This document shows, one piece after another, positions 35,633 to 47,600 of a DNA stretch of 64,000 bases. A program made the position numbers and the translations under genes. Each line of letters opens with the position of its first letter. Positions within the stretch are counted from its first letter, which is position 1. The DNA comes from Apus apus (lineage: Eukaryota; Chordata; Aves; Apodiformes; Apodidae). Under the pieces are notes generated by a model. That model was not told the DNA's origin, searched no databases, and saw nothing but the letters and a program-made list of their open reading frames with translations. The stretch is taken from positions 2,852,001-2,916,000 of the forward strand of contig NC_067294.1 in assembly GCF_020740795.1 (NCBI RefSeq). The letters run 5' to 3'.

Positions 35633-35677
35633 TGAGTCATCTGCCATGAGGAAACTATTGTTCTAAACTGTGACTCA
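35633..35677. promoter_or_regulatory. Candidate enhancer with paired AP-1 motifs
   Basis: TGAGTCA at 35633-35639 and TGACTCA at 35671-35677, both perfect AP-1/TRE heptamers, 38 bp apart. Function is inference. Confidence 0.3.
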
Positions 35678-37320
35678 TCAGTTTGCATCATCACTTTCCA
35701 GACCCCTCAGGGGCACTCAGGCTTCGAAGCAGGCAACTGCAGCCAGCTTTTATTTACCAATAAATAGGCACTTCATTGCTGCACTAACTCATGGCTATTT
35801 AAGCCTCCTTTCTTCCCAACCCTGAGCTCTGAGTGGTTGTTCTGTCTGCTTTTACAATCATCTTTTATGAAGAGCTTTCGCACGCACCACGTCTCACTGA
35901 CAGTCTGTCTGCTGTTTAAATACAAATAGAAAAACTTGTAAGGAGACTCAAGTATCTAAATGCCAGGGCTGAAATACCTGGTGATACCAAGTTTCCAGAA
36001 CCAGCCCTGCCATGAGGTAGGAAATGCAATTGCTTGATACTGAGACATCTTGTGCACCAGAAAAGGGGCAAGGAGGCCACCCTGCACATCATCCACTTCA
36101 CTGCAGCACTTCCACGGGTTGTAACTGCAATCTCATCATTTTCTGAAATCCAAATCAAAGTGTTTTATCCCTTGGAAGTTGCTCAGGCTGAAATTCCTTG
36201 TGGAGGTAGACTGCCCTTTGCCACCCAGAGCTCCAGCAGCCCTGCCCAGAAAACCCAGCATCACCACGCGAGGGACAAGAGGGTTTTGCACGAGCAAAAC
36301 TGAGCTTTTTCAGCTTAAAAGTGCAAAATGAAAGGCTTTCCTAAGCACCTGGGACCTCTGCGTTTTTCCTCGTGTACTACTGCTACAGAAAGGCATCAAT
36401 AAAACAAAAGAAACTCAGGAATGCCCTTGCAATATTAAAAAGTGGGATGCGTTATTTCTTCTAAATCCCACAGCTGTCAAGGCTGGATGATACTCATCAC
36501 CTCATCCATAATACATGGTGCAGCACTTCCCTGTGGGACATAAATCAGGGCTGGAATCTTGCAGGGGCTGGGGAGAGCCTGCTGCAGGCTGGGGCAGCGT
36601 GTGGCTCCAGCAAACTCTCACCATGGCTCAGGTCTGCTCAGGCTCTTCCTGTGTTAAGGCTGGAGTTCACTTGCCTGTTCTGTGGAATGAGAAATTTGCT
36701 CCAGGGTTTTGCTGTCCCTCCTTGCATGACTTTTTCACCTAGTTGCCAGGACAGGTTCTGGTTTTTCTACCCCCTGAATGCAGGGACAGGCTGCTGCTTG
36801 TCCCAACGAGCTCCTGCCTGGTGCCACCCCACACAGAACCCACTCCCTGCCCCATCACTCCCTCCAGCAACAAGCTCCGGATCCCAGGGAGCCTCTGCCA
36901 GCTGCTCCAGATCCCAACAGCAGCAAGCTACACCAAATACAGGTGCTGGACATGAAGACATCACCCCAGGGCAGATTGCTGGGCACCCTGGAGTACTGGG
37001 GAGGGAATTAAGCCTCTGGGGTGGGGAACATCACTGACCTGTGTGTCCGGGGTGCAGGCTCAGCGCTGGAGCTGATGTGGAGGTGCCAGGGATGGTGACA
37101 GCAAGTGCAGGTGGTGACACATCTCCTGGAGAAGAGCAGCAGCAGGGGAGGGCAGGGCTGAGGCAGAACCCAGCAGAACTGGGGACAGGACCAGCTCCCT
37201 CCCCACCAAAGCCTTGTACCCTGCGGGTCACTGTCGGTACCACCTCATGAGTGAGAAGCAAAGGATACCTGACCTGTTTCTCCCACACCTTTATTTCCCT
37301 CTCTCACAATCTTGAGACAC

Positions 37321-37339
37321 TTTTTTTTTTTTTTTTTTT
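37321..37339 (+). repeat. Poly(T) run
   Basis: Nineteen consecutive T bases in intergenic DNA. Confidence 0.92.
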
Positions 37340-39587
37340 AATATCTTGCAGAAAGGATCCAAGCCTCAGCTTCACATCTGTTTTAAGAATTTATTTCACA
37401 TCTGGACTGTCCAAAAGAAAACGTGGCAGTTTTTGCTTATTTTCTTTTCTAGATGCTCTCTTTGTGAACTGCTCTTAAGTCTGCAAGGTGTATAAGATGT
37501 TACTACAGAAACTCACAGCACTTTCCCTCTTACCTGGTAACACATCAAGTGGTTTCTTGCCTTACTGCTTGACCTACTTCCCTTTCAATAAACATCTTCC
37601 AGCAGCACCATGTTCTGCAATAAATTCAGCTTCACTTTGTCCTCCCACAGAAGTGCAAGCCCAGTGAAAGCTGACCAGGTCAGACGAGGACTTCACCAGC
37701 ACCATGACCATGGTGTGCATTTCATAATTTCATGTTTATGGAGACATAAATAGACTCCATCCCACAGTCACATGCACGAGGATCTGTTACACATTCTGCA
37801 CTGCAGTCAGACTTCCAGCAGCTCCATGAACTTCAGCTAACCACAGTGACTGTAACTTTTTTTGGTTTTCCTCATTTCTCCCAAAATAACAGCAGAAAAT
37901 GACATGTGTAAATCTTTTTCTGATTCTCTCTCACCTTCTGCCTGACAACAGCTCTGAAAATATGAGCAGAACTTCTTCTTTGATGGAGGGCCCCCTTAAA
38001 AATTCATTCCCCAGGATTTTCAACATCGAACTGTTGAAGAAAAGCTCTCCCCAAAACAGCCTGGGGAAAAAACAACCTGAGAGGCAGCTCAAATTACAGA
38101 TCAGGAAACAAAAGGATATTACAGAAGTGGTAATAGCAGACAGAAGGGCTAGACGAGGAGTAAAAGAAACCAAAGGACTATAAATAAAAAAGAAGTTCTC
38201 TTTCCAGACCAATTGTCAGGTACAAATGCCAAATTGATGTACCTTCTTCAGGGGACGTTGATGGGATCCCCTCAGTCCCTGCCACTGAGCAACGAGCAGG
38301 AGCAAGCAGAACAGACACATTTGCCCGAAGATGCTCTAGTAAACATCTCATTTTGGAGGAAAACCACCTCTTTACACTGATGCTAAAAGTGTCTCAGATG
38401 CCAGTAACAAAGCAAAACCTCCAAGAACAGGCAAACTGTATTATTAGCTCTGCCTCCTGTTCTGCCTCAGTGCTGTTTCTCCAGGCAGCACCCAGAACCC
38501 CAGCTGCTCTCCCTGCTGTAGCTGCACATCTGAGTCTCCCCCACAGTATCTCCTGTAATTATTTATTCACCAGGAAGCAAAAGCTTTTCATTTTCTCTAC
38601 TGCAAACTCCTGATTTATTTTTTGTTGGCCTTTAAAACCTACTATGAGCACAGACCTTCACCAAACGTCCTCTGCAATTTCATGCTAATGCATCTCAGTA
38701 ACAATATTTTGAACAGATTTATTTCAAACCTCGTGTGTATCTGTATACATATGTCTTCACATATTATAGATAAATTACATACATACCCACACACATAGAA
38801 GAGCTAAGTGGCACATACAGGAGTCTTCCTTTCACAGTTCCCCTTTACTTGAATCTAAACCAAAGCCCTGCTCTAACAAAGCAGGCAGAAGATGGCACTT
38901 GGGCACTGGCACTGGAACCAGTCATCTGGGCTGAACCCAGAATCCAGCTCCCAGTGCCAAGACCTCAGCTTTGTCCTTGGGGACCAGCTGACCCCAGGAT
39001 CAGCCGTTTTCAGTGACTTAGCAAACCCCAGCTTTATGGTAGGACACTGGGCAGATTTCAGAACACCCTGACAAACGCTGGCACTGGCACAGCATGCCCA
39101 GACTGCCTGAACACAGCTCCTATCACTAGCTAATTTCTCTCCTCAGCTTTCACAACCACCAGTGTTTCCAAACACCAGCCCTGGAGTCAGCCCACCAACA
39201 AGCTGGGGCAGAGCAGCATTCATAGTCCTGCTCCTGATTCTCTCACTTACCTCACTGGCAAGAGGACATTCTTCATCCCAGTTGATTTTTTTCCTTCCTC
39301 CACAGCACAGGCAGGCACTTAGTCAAGTATTTCCTAGAGATGCTGGTGAGCTCCTCACAGCAGACCCTGAGGTGACCCCCTCTTCCAGCCCACTCACTGC
39401 CCCAGTTCCTGCCACCAGCAAAGCTTTTAGGTTGCAACAAATCCTTTAACAAAGATTTCAGCAAACTCTTAACTTAAACCAAATTCCAGCCTTGATCCTG
39501 AGAGTGACATTTTCACTGAAAGCAGCTCCCTTTGCTCAGAAACCCCCGGTGCCACAAAACCTGGACCACTTTCAGTCCAACAACTCA

Positions 39588-39832
39588 GACTGGTTTGGGT
39601 TGGAAGGGGCCCTAAAGATCCAGTTCCGATCCTCCTGCATGGGTAGAGGCACCTCCCACTGGACCAGATTGCTCCAAGCTCCATCCAGTCTCTCCTGGAA
39701 CACTTCCAGGAATGTGGCATCCACAACTTCTCTGCACAACCTGTTCCAGAGTTCTCACCACCCTCATGCTACAGAATTTCTTCCCAATACCTAACTTAAA
39801 GCTTCCCTCCTCCACTTTGAAGCCATCCCTCC
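39588..39832 (-). mobile_element. CR1 LINE 3' fragment, minus orientation
   Basis: Read on the plus strand it starts with the reverse complement of a CR1 3' end (TGGTTTGGGTTGGAAGGGGC) and continues through 'tctctcctggaacacttcca' and 'gttctcaccaccctcatgct', both standard antisense CR1 segments. It is 5'-truncated and diverged, with no coding capacity. Confidence 0.9.
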
Positions 39833-41717
39833 ACAGAGTAAGATCAGGCTCCCCACGTTAGCTCAGGCTCTCCATCTGCCATGTGCCAGTCCCATCTCTC
39901 CCCAGACTGGCACCTTGTCACAATACATCCCTTGTCAACAGAGCTGCCACATCCACCCTGGGTTTGGGTACTTGGGGATCATTCAGTCACTCAGATCAGG
40001 TCTCCAAGAGCTCCTCTTTGCCCCAAGCTACTGCCAGGGCTTTGCTCTAGGGAGCTAATCAAACCACTCTGACAGTAAAGTACCACCTTTGTTGGAGCAA
40101 AATCTAACCAAACACTACAAACTCTTACTTACCTGTGCCAAAAGCAGGTATTTGGACCCAAATACTGGAAGTATGTCTTTAAATGTTCTCCTTTTACAAG
40201 GACAGTATTTATTTACATCACACTTTTAGGAAAGAAAACCAGAAATTGTAAGTAGATCCAAGATTTTCACCCACTCCAGACATTGCAAGTTTTTGTGCTG
40301 TTCTTCTAACTTCTCTACTAAACATTGTCACAGCTGCTGCAACACAGTGAATGGTACAGGCTTGGAGCAGTTTTGTGATGAATGTAGAGGAGGGGACCCA
40401 AAATGCCACTGATTTACACGTGGTCTGGGCAGTCCCATCAGCAGCCTGCATGTGATGAAGGCTCTGTCACCACTGCAGGACACAGACAAGCACTGCTCAG
40501 GTTAAAGGAGTTGTGGCTTCGTTCAGCATCACTGGTGGTTGTTGTGTTCCTCTTCTTAGCCAGGCAGTGACCAAACACCATCTGATCCCTCCAGACTTCA
40601 CTTTCTTCAAGGGTTAAACAAGGACAACAAAAACCTTCTGCCTCACAAGGATGTTGAGGCAGCATCAGCAGACAGAAAGCTTTTTGAGATCCTGGAATGA
40701 AAAGCATCAAAGGCTCTAAAGTATTATTAGAAATTTCTTGCTCTGATGGGACACGTGCCATAAGAAAAACAAGAGGCAAGGCTTTCTGATCATTATTTTA
40801 ACTTAACTACTCACCACCAAGCAAATTTCTAATTCTAGTTCAAAAGCAGTCAAGTAAGAAATAATTTGAAAAATGTAAACTACAGAGAACACATACTTAG
40901 GGTTGGAAAACAGTTCCCTGTCACTGTAGGTTAATTATCTTTCCCGTGGGCTGTGTCAGACAGGGCTGAGCAGACCCAGTTTGACCAGCACCAAAACTCA
41001 GTGGCAATTCCCCCTCAACACAGCAAAACCAGGGGGCTGGATTCTAAAAGAGCATCATTTGCATGCAAGATCAGATCCTTTTATCTCACTTTAAAATAGC
41101 AACAATAGACAGGTATGTCATTTTTTCCAGGCTTACAGAGTTTTCCAAGAGGAGGATTTGCTTCCACACACAAGAACAGAAATCCTACCAAAGAAGAGGC
41201 TGAATTATTATTAAACTCAGTGGAAAAAACCCAAACTCACAACTAATCCAGCACTCTTCTTTCTTCGTCTGACAATATGACAAGAAATACCTTTTCAAAA
41301 CTCCTCTTCTTCAAATCCCAAGTCAGAATTTAATTTTCTGTTCCTGATAGTTACATTTCAAGCATGCAGTGGGGTAATGTAAGAACATGTTTAAGAACAT
41401 CTTAATCTTTACCTTTTCTTCTGCCATTTATTCACATTTCAAAATGTTTGTCCCCCACTGTGATACTAGTCTCATTAAGCCAAGACTGACACTTGGCAAT
41501 GCCTCTCAGCTACACAACAAAACTAAACCCCAAGTTTAATTAAATCCAAGCAAAATAAATCTTACTTGACCCACAGATACCAGTGTATGGAGCCACTGCA
41601 GTGAAACACAGGCCATTTTGTCTCAAGTAGTTATTAGCATCTTAGAAATCTGCCTTAATTTCTCTTAAAGAACTGCTGTGATATAAAACCAAAATGAGAC
41701 ACTTCATAAATAACATC

Positions 41718-41723
41718 TTTATT
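41718..41723 (-). promoter_or_regulatory. SAR1B: Candidate distal SAR1B polyadenylation signal
   Basis: TTTATT on the plus strand, i.e. AATAAA on the minus strand in the context TTAATAAAGATG. Nearer alternatives are at 44014-44019 and 44091-44096. Confidence 0.4.
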
Positions 41724-44090
41724 AATGAGTTTTCCTTTTCACATTCTTTAAAATGGTGCTGAATTGAAATCTGCATAGTCAAGAGTGCAAAAAATAAGTA
41801 AATTAATTGAAGTCAGGCCCAAATATGAATGAATGTTGCTTAAGTAAGACTGGTCACAATGATAGGAATAAGCAACCTCCAGAACTAAATGATCAGGGAG
41901 ATGTGGACAGGGCAGGGATGAAAACCACCAGAAAAACTCTCATATTTGTCTAGTAAGGAAGTCTCACACAAAGACACACAACACCCATTCACATTCATGT
42001 GCACAACAGAATGCAAACTACAGGAGAAAAGACACTTCCTCTACTGGATGAAATGGAACAGAGCAAGAGTATTTGTGTCTTTAACTGAGTGTTGATCAAC
42101 TGTTCCCACGAGAGGAACCATTACAATACCCAGGGGGATAAACACAAGGTCCAGGTCTCTTCATGCCCTTATCACAACCACATTTAAACTACAGTAGGAA
42201 ACGTGTTATGGAAATACTCAGACTAAGGATTACCTTTAACACACACTGTTAGAGCAGTATCACCTCCTTTCTTTTTTAATTCTCCATACTCTCATCCCTT
42301 TCCTTACTGCTGTTTTTCACAGCAGGTTGGAAGAGCAACTGAAGAAGACTTCTGAGTGCCCAGGTAATGGCTCAGCCTGTGGAAGTGGTCTGCAGCAGGA
42401 CACCTCCACCTCCAGCTTCATCTCCATGCACACTGGCAACACAGTCCCAAGTCTCCCACATCCTCACCACAGAGTGACTGCAAGGAGTACTTTTAGTATT
42501 TACACCATCCACTGATGTAGCTGTTGTTCTCTGCATTCTAACCATCAACAGAAAAATCTAGGGAAGGAAAAAAGAGGCACATCCCCTACGTAACAGCTGT
42601 AGGTGGTAAAGACTGACCCATTGTCCCTGTGCTGGTGAGAGCCCATTTCTTACCTCCAGTTTGGATTTATGCAGCAGAGATGCTGCTCTGCTGCTGAGCA
42701 CTAGTTTAAATGCAGAAATCTCTTATGTTGGTCATTTGGAAAAGCTACCCAACATTATCACTCTGAACTTTACCAGGCACCAACTGGGCTTAACACTCTG
42801 CATATGATTGTGCAGAAATAAACTTCAGTTATAATTTACATTAATTAGGTTCTGAATTATTCATATGCACAATCTAGGACTGTAGGGAACTGATCATCAA
42901 TATTCAATCATCCAGGTTCAGATCTGGGCAAGGAATGAGTCTCACTTATTTGCTCTGAGCTCTAAATTTGAGATTCAAGCCCAGCAGGTCAAAAGAGAAA
43001 GTTATTTATGAAATCAAACCAATCAGAAATGTATTTGCTGCCATGGATATTTGAAACATAAGGCCTGAAGTATTCTGGAGAAGACCTAGCAGTGAGTAAA
43101 AGGAATTCAGTTAAAAACACCTTCATGAGCAGTTCATGCTCTTACAAGGGGGAAACAAACTACACAGTGAAACTCAAACCCATCATGGTGAAATGGTGAT
43201 TCCAGGGCTGAAACCCTACCTGCGTTTGACAGATGAGAGTGAAATGCCCAGCACATTAAAAACACTGACAGACCTGTGCTTCAACACCCCTTCTTCAGAG
43301 ACAACCTGCTTCCTCCTTGGGGAACTAATGCACCCCAAAGATGGGGAAAAACAGGCAGGAGTGTGGACACAAGGACTGCAGAGCACCAAACTTTACCCCA
43401 GGAACAAGCCGCCTGGGCAGCCAGCAGCTGCCACACTGGCTGGGTTTTAGGGCAGAACCACAGAAAACAATCCATCTTGTCCCACTTCAAAACACCAAAA
43501 ACAAAGGTGGCTGTTGGGTGTGGACTGATCAACCTCCTCAAGCAGCAGCAGCAACTTTTTTTTTTTTTTCCCTGGAAATTTCACAGGCAAATCTGCTGGC
43601 AGCCCCCAAATCTAATTAAATTAGGAACAGAATATTTAGTGCAGTGGTACTCTTAATTTCTTCAAAAAACACCCTGTATTTCTTGTGTCACTTCAGGGGT
43701 TTAATTCAAGAGACCAGAAGAGTAAGACCACTTTTGACATTAGTTCAAAACTCACATTGGCACATTTTTTAAAGGTGGTGGTTATAAGGGCATCAGATTA
43801 AATTTTTCTTTGACTAATGCAAAATCCTAAAATAAATGCAATTTGCTAGTCTGAGAAAGACCCCACCTTCCTCTAACATACAGTGTAACTACTTTGTGGC
43901 TTTCTGTGCTTCAGGAAAATATCCCACATAATCAGATCATCAGGCAGCCTCACTAGTTAAGACACAGTAAAATGAAACATTTCCCATTAAAGTTGCCAAA
44001 AACTGGACTTAGATTTATTGCATGACGTTGCATAAGGAAGTATATTATTGAAAACTGTAAGGCATCATGCAATTATCCATCAGCTAATTA

Positions 44091-44096
44091 TTTATT
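44091..44096 (-). promoter_or_regulatory. SAR1B: Candidate proximal SAR1B polyadenylation signal
   Basis: AATAAA on the minus strand about 460 nt after the stop codon, with a second one at 44014-44019. Either could give a short 3' UTR form. Confidence 0.4.
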
Positions 44097-44558
44097 ATTC
44101 CTTGAAAGATGGTTATATACTCTAAAGTTATAAAACCAGTTTCAAAAAAGTACATAAAAAAATTTAACATAAGCATTAAATATTTTTCACGTTTGTAGTT
44201 CTTTTTTTTTTTTTCTTTTTTTTTTTTTAGCTGTTAAAAAGTGCATTCAAACATACTGTACTGGAAAGCTGCTCTGGCCAGAAGTGGTGCTGGAGATGTT
44301 GTTAAATTAAAAGCTGGAAGAGAACGTTGCACAGGATCAGAAAAGCTCACGGGCTGTGATACTTCGACTTACAAACTTGCTGGAAATAATTCTTCAATCC
44401 TCACACTTACAATTTAGCATACGTGATATAATTAGCTAAAAAGGTATGCTTTTAGAACTAAACAGTCAAAGGAATCCAAGTTACGTACACTGAGTGATCA
44501 AATAAGGAGCAGACTCAACATTCAGAGCCGGGGCAGGAGGAGCGGGGCGGCTCCGGCG

Positions 44559-44675
44559 TTACTCGATGTACTGCGCCATCCAACGGAAGCCCTCTCCATA
44601 GCCCTGTCTCTTGAGCACGCTGCACATGAACACTTCCAGAGGCCTGGCATTCAGGTCCTTCAGAGGTATACTGCC
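44559..44675 (-). CDS. SAR1B: SAR1B last coding exon
   Basis: Encodes [20 protein letters not shown] then [18 protein letters not shown], followed by TAA. The CSVL segment is the G5 base-contact motif. The extreme C-terminus is the short tail family members share. The CCACAG acceptor is at 44676-44681 on the plus strand, read in reverse. Confidence 0.97.
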   Translation of the reverse strand, partial: GSIPLKDLNARPLEVFMCSVLKRQGYGEGFRWMAQYIE

Positions 44676-47600
44676 CTGTGGGGAGACAGGAGGGAGCCAG
44701 GTCACAGGAGCAGCATCACAAGATGGCTGCTTTCCATGGACACTTGTTTCCGCGGGGTGTTGTTATTTCGCCGGTGTCGGATACTGGAATTCCAGAAAAT
44801 AAATGAAACCCAAACGTGCACACCTTACTAAGATGAGGGTCACCTGAGAAATGCACAATGCACATCTTCACCTGCATCCTCATTTGGAGAGGGTGAAGGA
44901 GGTGAAACCAGAATGCACCAGCAGGCACGTGCCCAGGAAACTGGAGCACCCAGTGTTCCCAGCAGCAGTTCCCTGCCCTGTCTCTGCCAGCCAACAGGAG
45001 CTGGGACACAGCCCCCTGGAAGGGCTCTGCCACCTGCACTGAGCTCTCCTTCCAAGGGAAAACAACAGAGCAACTCGTTTTTAGTGCCTGTATCCACGTG
45101 CCTCCTACAAGCAGGACACTGTATTTACTTTAAATTAAAAGCAGTCAAAGTATCACCAAGATGCGTAACAGAAATCTGCCTTGTGGCTACAGATGCCAGT
45201 AAGAACATTTATAACTCTCACAATCTACAAACTGAGACCTCTGCAATGGTGTAAATCTATTTCTAAGCTTTAAGTAAACACATTAAGTAGCAAATTGCAC
45301 TAAGTCTGCACTTTAAATGAGAAAAGTTGATCCAGTTTTCTCTTATAGTTCTCTCTAAAACTCTAGCCTTAGTCATCCTTCTAGAGTACTGAATAAGGAA
45401 GCTGAAGTACTAAAAATAATCCCAAGTACAATGAAGGTTTTTCTGAAAAAAAGTGGCATAAAATATGAAGTTAAAAAGTTGTAGAGGAGATGCATCTAAC
45501 ACACACACACAGATCCCCAAAAAGACTCCAGAATTAATTTATCCCACATTCCGTCATTATGTACCAAGTACTTTATAAATTAAAACCCATTTATTTTGTG
45601 TAGCTGGAGTGAACTGGAATCAACACACAAATAAGGCAAACAGACTCTCTACCAAAAAAAAAAAAAATAATATAACAAAGCCATTAAAAACAAACCAGAA
45701 GCATTACCTTTCCTGTTGTCTGGCCATAGAGACCAAACATCTCTCGTAACCTCTCTTCACTGATGGCTTCAGGTCTGTCAATTTTGTTTCCAAGAATTAG
45801 GATAGGCACATTAGCAATGGTTTCATCTGTCATTAGTGACTGCAAAGGGGAAAGGAGGAGAGATTGATTTAGAATATGGAAGGTCAAATTGCTACTACTT
45901 CTGTCCACGTGACAGCAGAGTTCTGTTGGATACTGGGAATTTGAGCTTATTTCTTTTAAGTTAAAACCTTCAAAAATGTATTTAAACTTACATCAAGTTC
46001 TTCTTTTGATTCAAGCAACCTTTCATGGTCTGCACAGTCTACCAAGAACACAATGCCATTAATGGCAGGCAGATAGTTCTTCCACACTCTGCGAGCTACA
46101 GGGAAGATGGGAATTAAAAACAAAAGGAAGTTACAAAAGAAAATCCAGAGCAATGCACATCGGTAATTAGGAAGCAAGAGGATTTTTTAAAAAGTTTTAA
46201 CTTATGTTGCCAGTCTTCCAGATGCAATTTCATGTCTTACAAAGCTTGGAATAATGCAGAAAAGTATCATTCTCTTTACTGTTATCACCACTTTATCCCA
46301 TCTGCACAGGGATGTACTCAAACTTTGCCTGTTTCCCCAGGAATTATGTCAGCAAAGGTAAATCTGAAGCATAAAGCTCACAGGTAAATGCAAGTGATTC
46401 AAAGTACAGAATCCTCTCCAAAATACAGGTATCAGTCAAAAAAATCCACTCTACTGCAGCTATTTGGGATTTGTGCTAAGTGGTGGAGACAGACAACAGA
46501 GCAGTGAATGTTTTTTGCACTGAGTGTGGGAAGCCAGTCTCTGCAGTGTGGTCACTTTTCTAACGTGAAACACGGGGACTGCAGACAACTCTGCCTCAGT
46601 TCAGAGGAGGGAGCCCATGTATTCTCTTACCTTGAGCATGTCCACCCAGATCAAAGGTTGTGAAAGTCATGCCAGCAATTGTCAGCTCTTCTGAAGCTAG
46701 AAAGACACAGAATTATGTACTCTGTGGAAATTATGCAGCACATTGGAGCAGTCTAACCTTCTAGCAGGTAGATTTTACTTTGTCTTAGGTCTTTTCTGTA
46801 TCTTGTTATTCAAGACACAAACGAGTGCAATACATCTCTCAAAATCAATTACATGTTTGTTTAATGGTTAAGATCACTTTGTTGTTAAAACACGTGTGAA
46901 ATATCTACAATGCTAAGAATAGCAGAGAGTATTGGTACATTATTTATCCCTACATACGCATTACACAAACAACAGTTGGCTCTGGCATCTGGTTTGCCAC
47001 AAAGGTAGCATTTCATGTACAATACTGCTCCTCTTTCTCAGTTTTCCAGCTCCTTACTAGACTTCATCAATCCATATTTTTCACCTGCATTGAACTTTTC
47101 CTCTTGTGAGGCTACCAGGATAACAATTACACAGCAATCTCTGAGCCAAAAAAAAAACACAAGAGAAAACATTACAGAAGTGCTAATTTTCCAGCCACTC
47201 AGAGAAGCTGCTTCCAAAGACTGCAAGAACAAATTTCCCACAGGTTCTGTCATCTAGACTTTCAGCTCCATCATTTTGCTTGTTACACTTCATTTCCAAT
47301 ATACCACATTGAACTATCATGAATAATACTTGAACCATCCACAGTTTGCAAACCCAGAAATTCTTCAGTTTCTCTCCAATTGCACAGTTGGTCTAATATA
47401 TATTTGTGTGTGTATATATACATACATACATACATATATGTATAAAATCAGGTCCTGCTTTTCCTGCAACATTTTAAATACTCCCTAGCTATGGAACCAG
47501 CAATATTAACTTACTGGGGTGTAACGTGGGGACATGTTGTCCCAGCCTGTCATCTTTGAGCATGTGCAGCAGTGTAGTCTTTCCAGCATTGTCCAGTCCA

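Larger units (their letters stand above)
35500..41699. other. Intergenic region between JADE2 and SAR1B, right part
   Basis: Holds a candidate element with two AP-1 type motifs (35633-35677), a T19 run at 37321-37339 and a CR1 fragment (39588-39832). It is A- and C-rich on the plus strand. No coding exon or RNA gene is recognised. It may be transcribed from the minus strand as SAR1B readthrough or a non-coding RNA, but this is not shown by any feature I can point to. Confidence 0.6.
41700..44558 (-). other. SAR1B: SAR1B 3' UTR (extent uncertain)
   Basis: Immediately follows the SAR1B stop codon on the minus strand, with no further coding exon. Minus-strand AATAAA signals (TTTATT on plus) occur at 44091-44096, 44014-44019 and 41718-41723, so the UTR could be about 0.5 kb or about 2.8 kb, or both. 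The interval contains T-runs at 43556-43569 and 44204-44229 and no interspersed repeat. The AT-rich sequence between 43.7 and 44.2 kb looks UTR-like. Confidence 0.5.
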
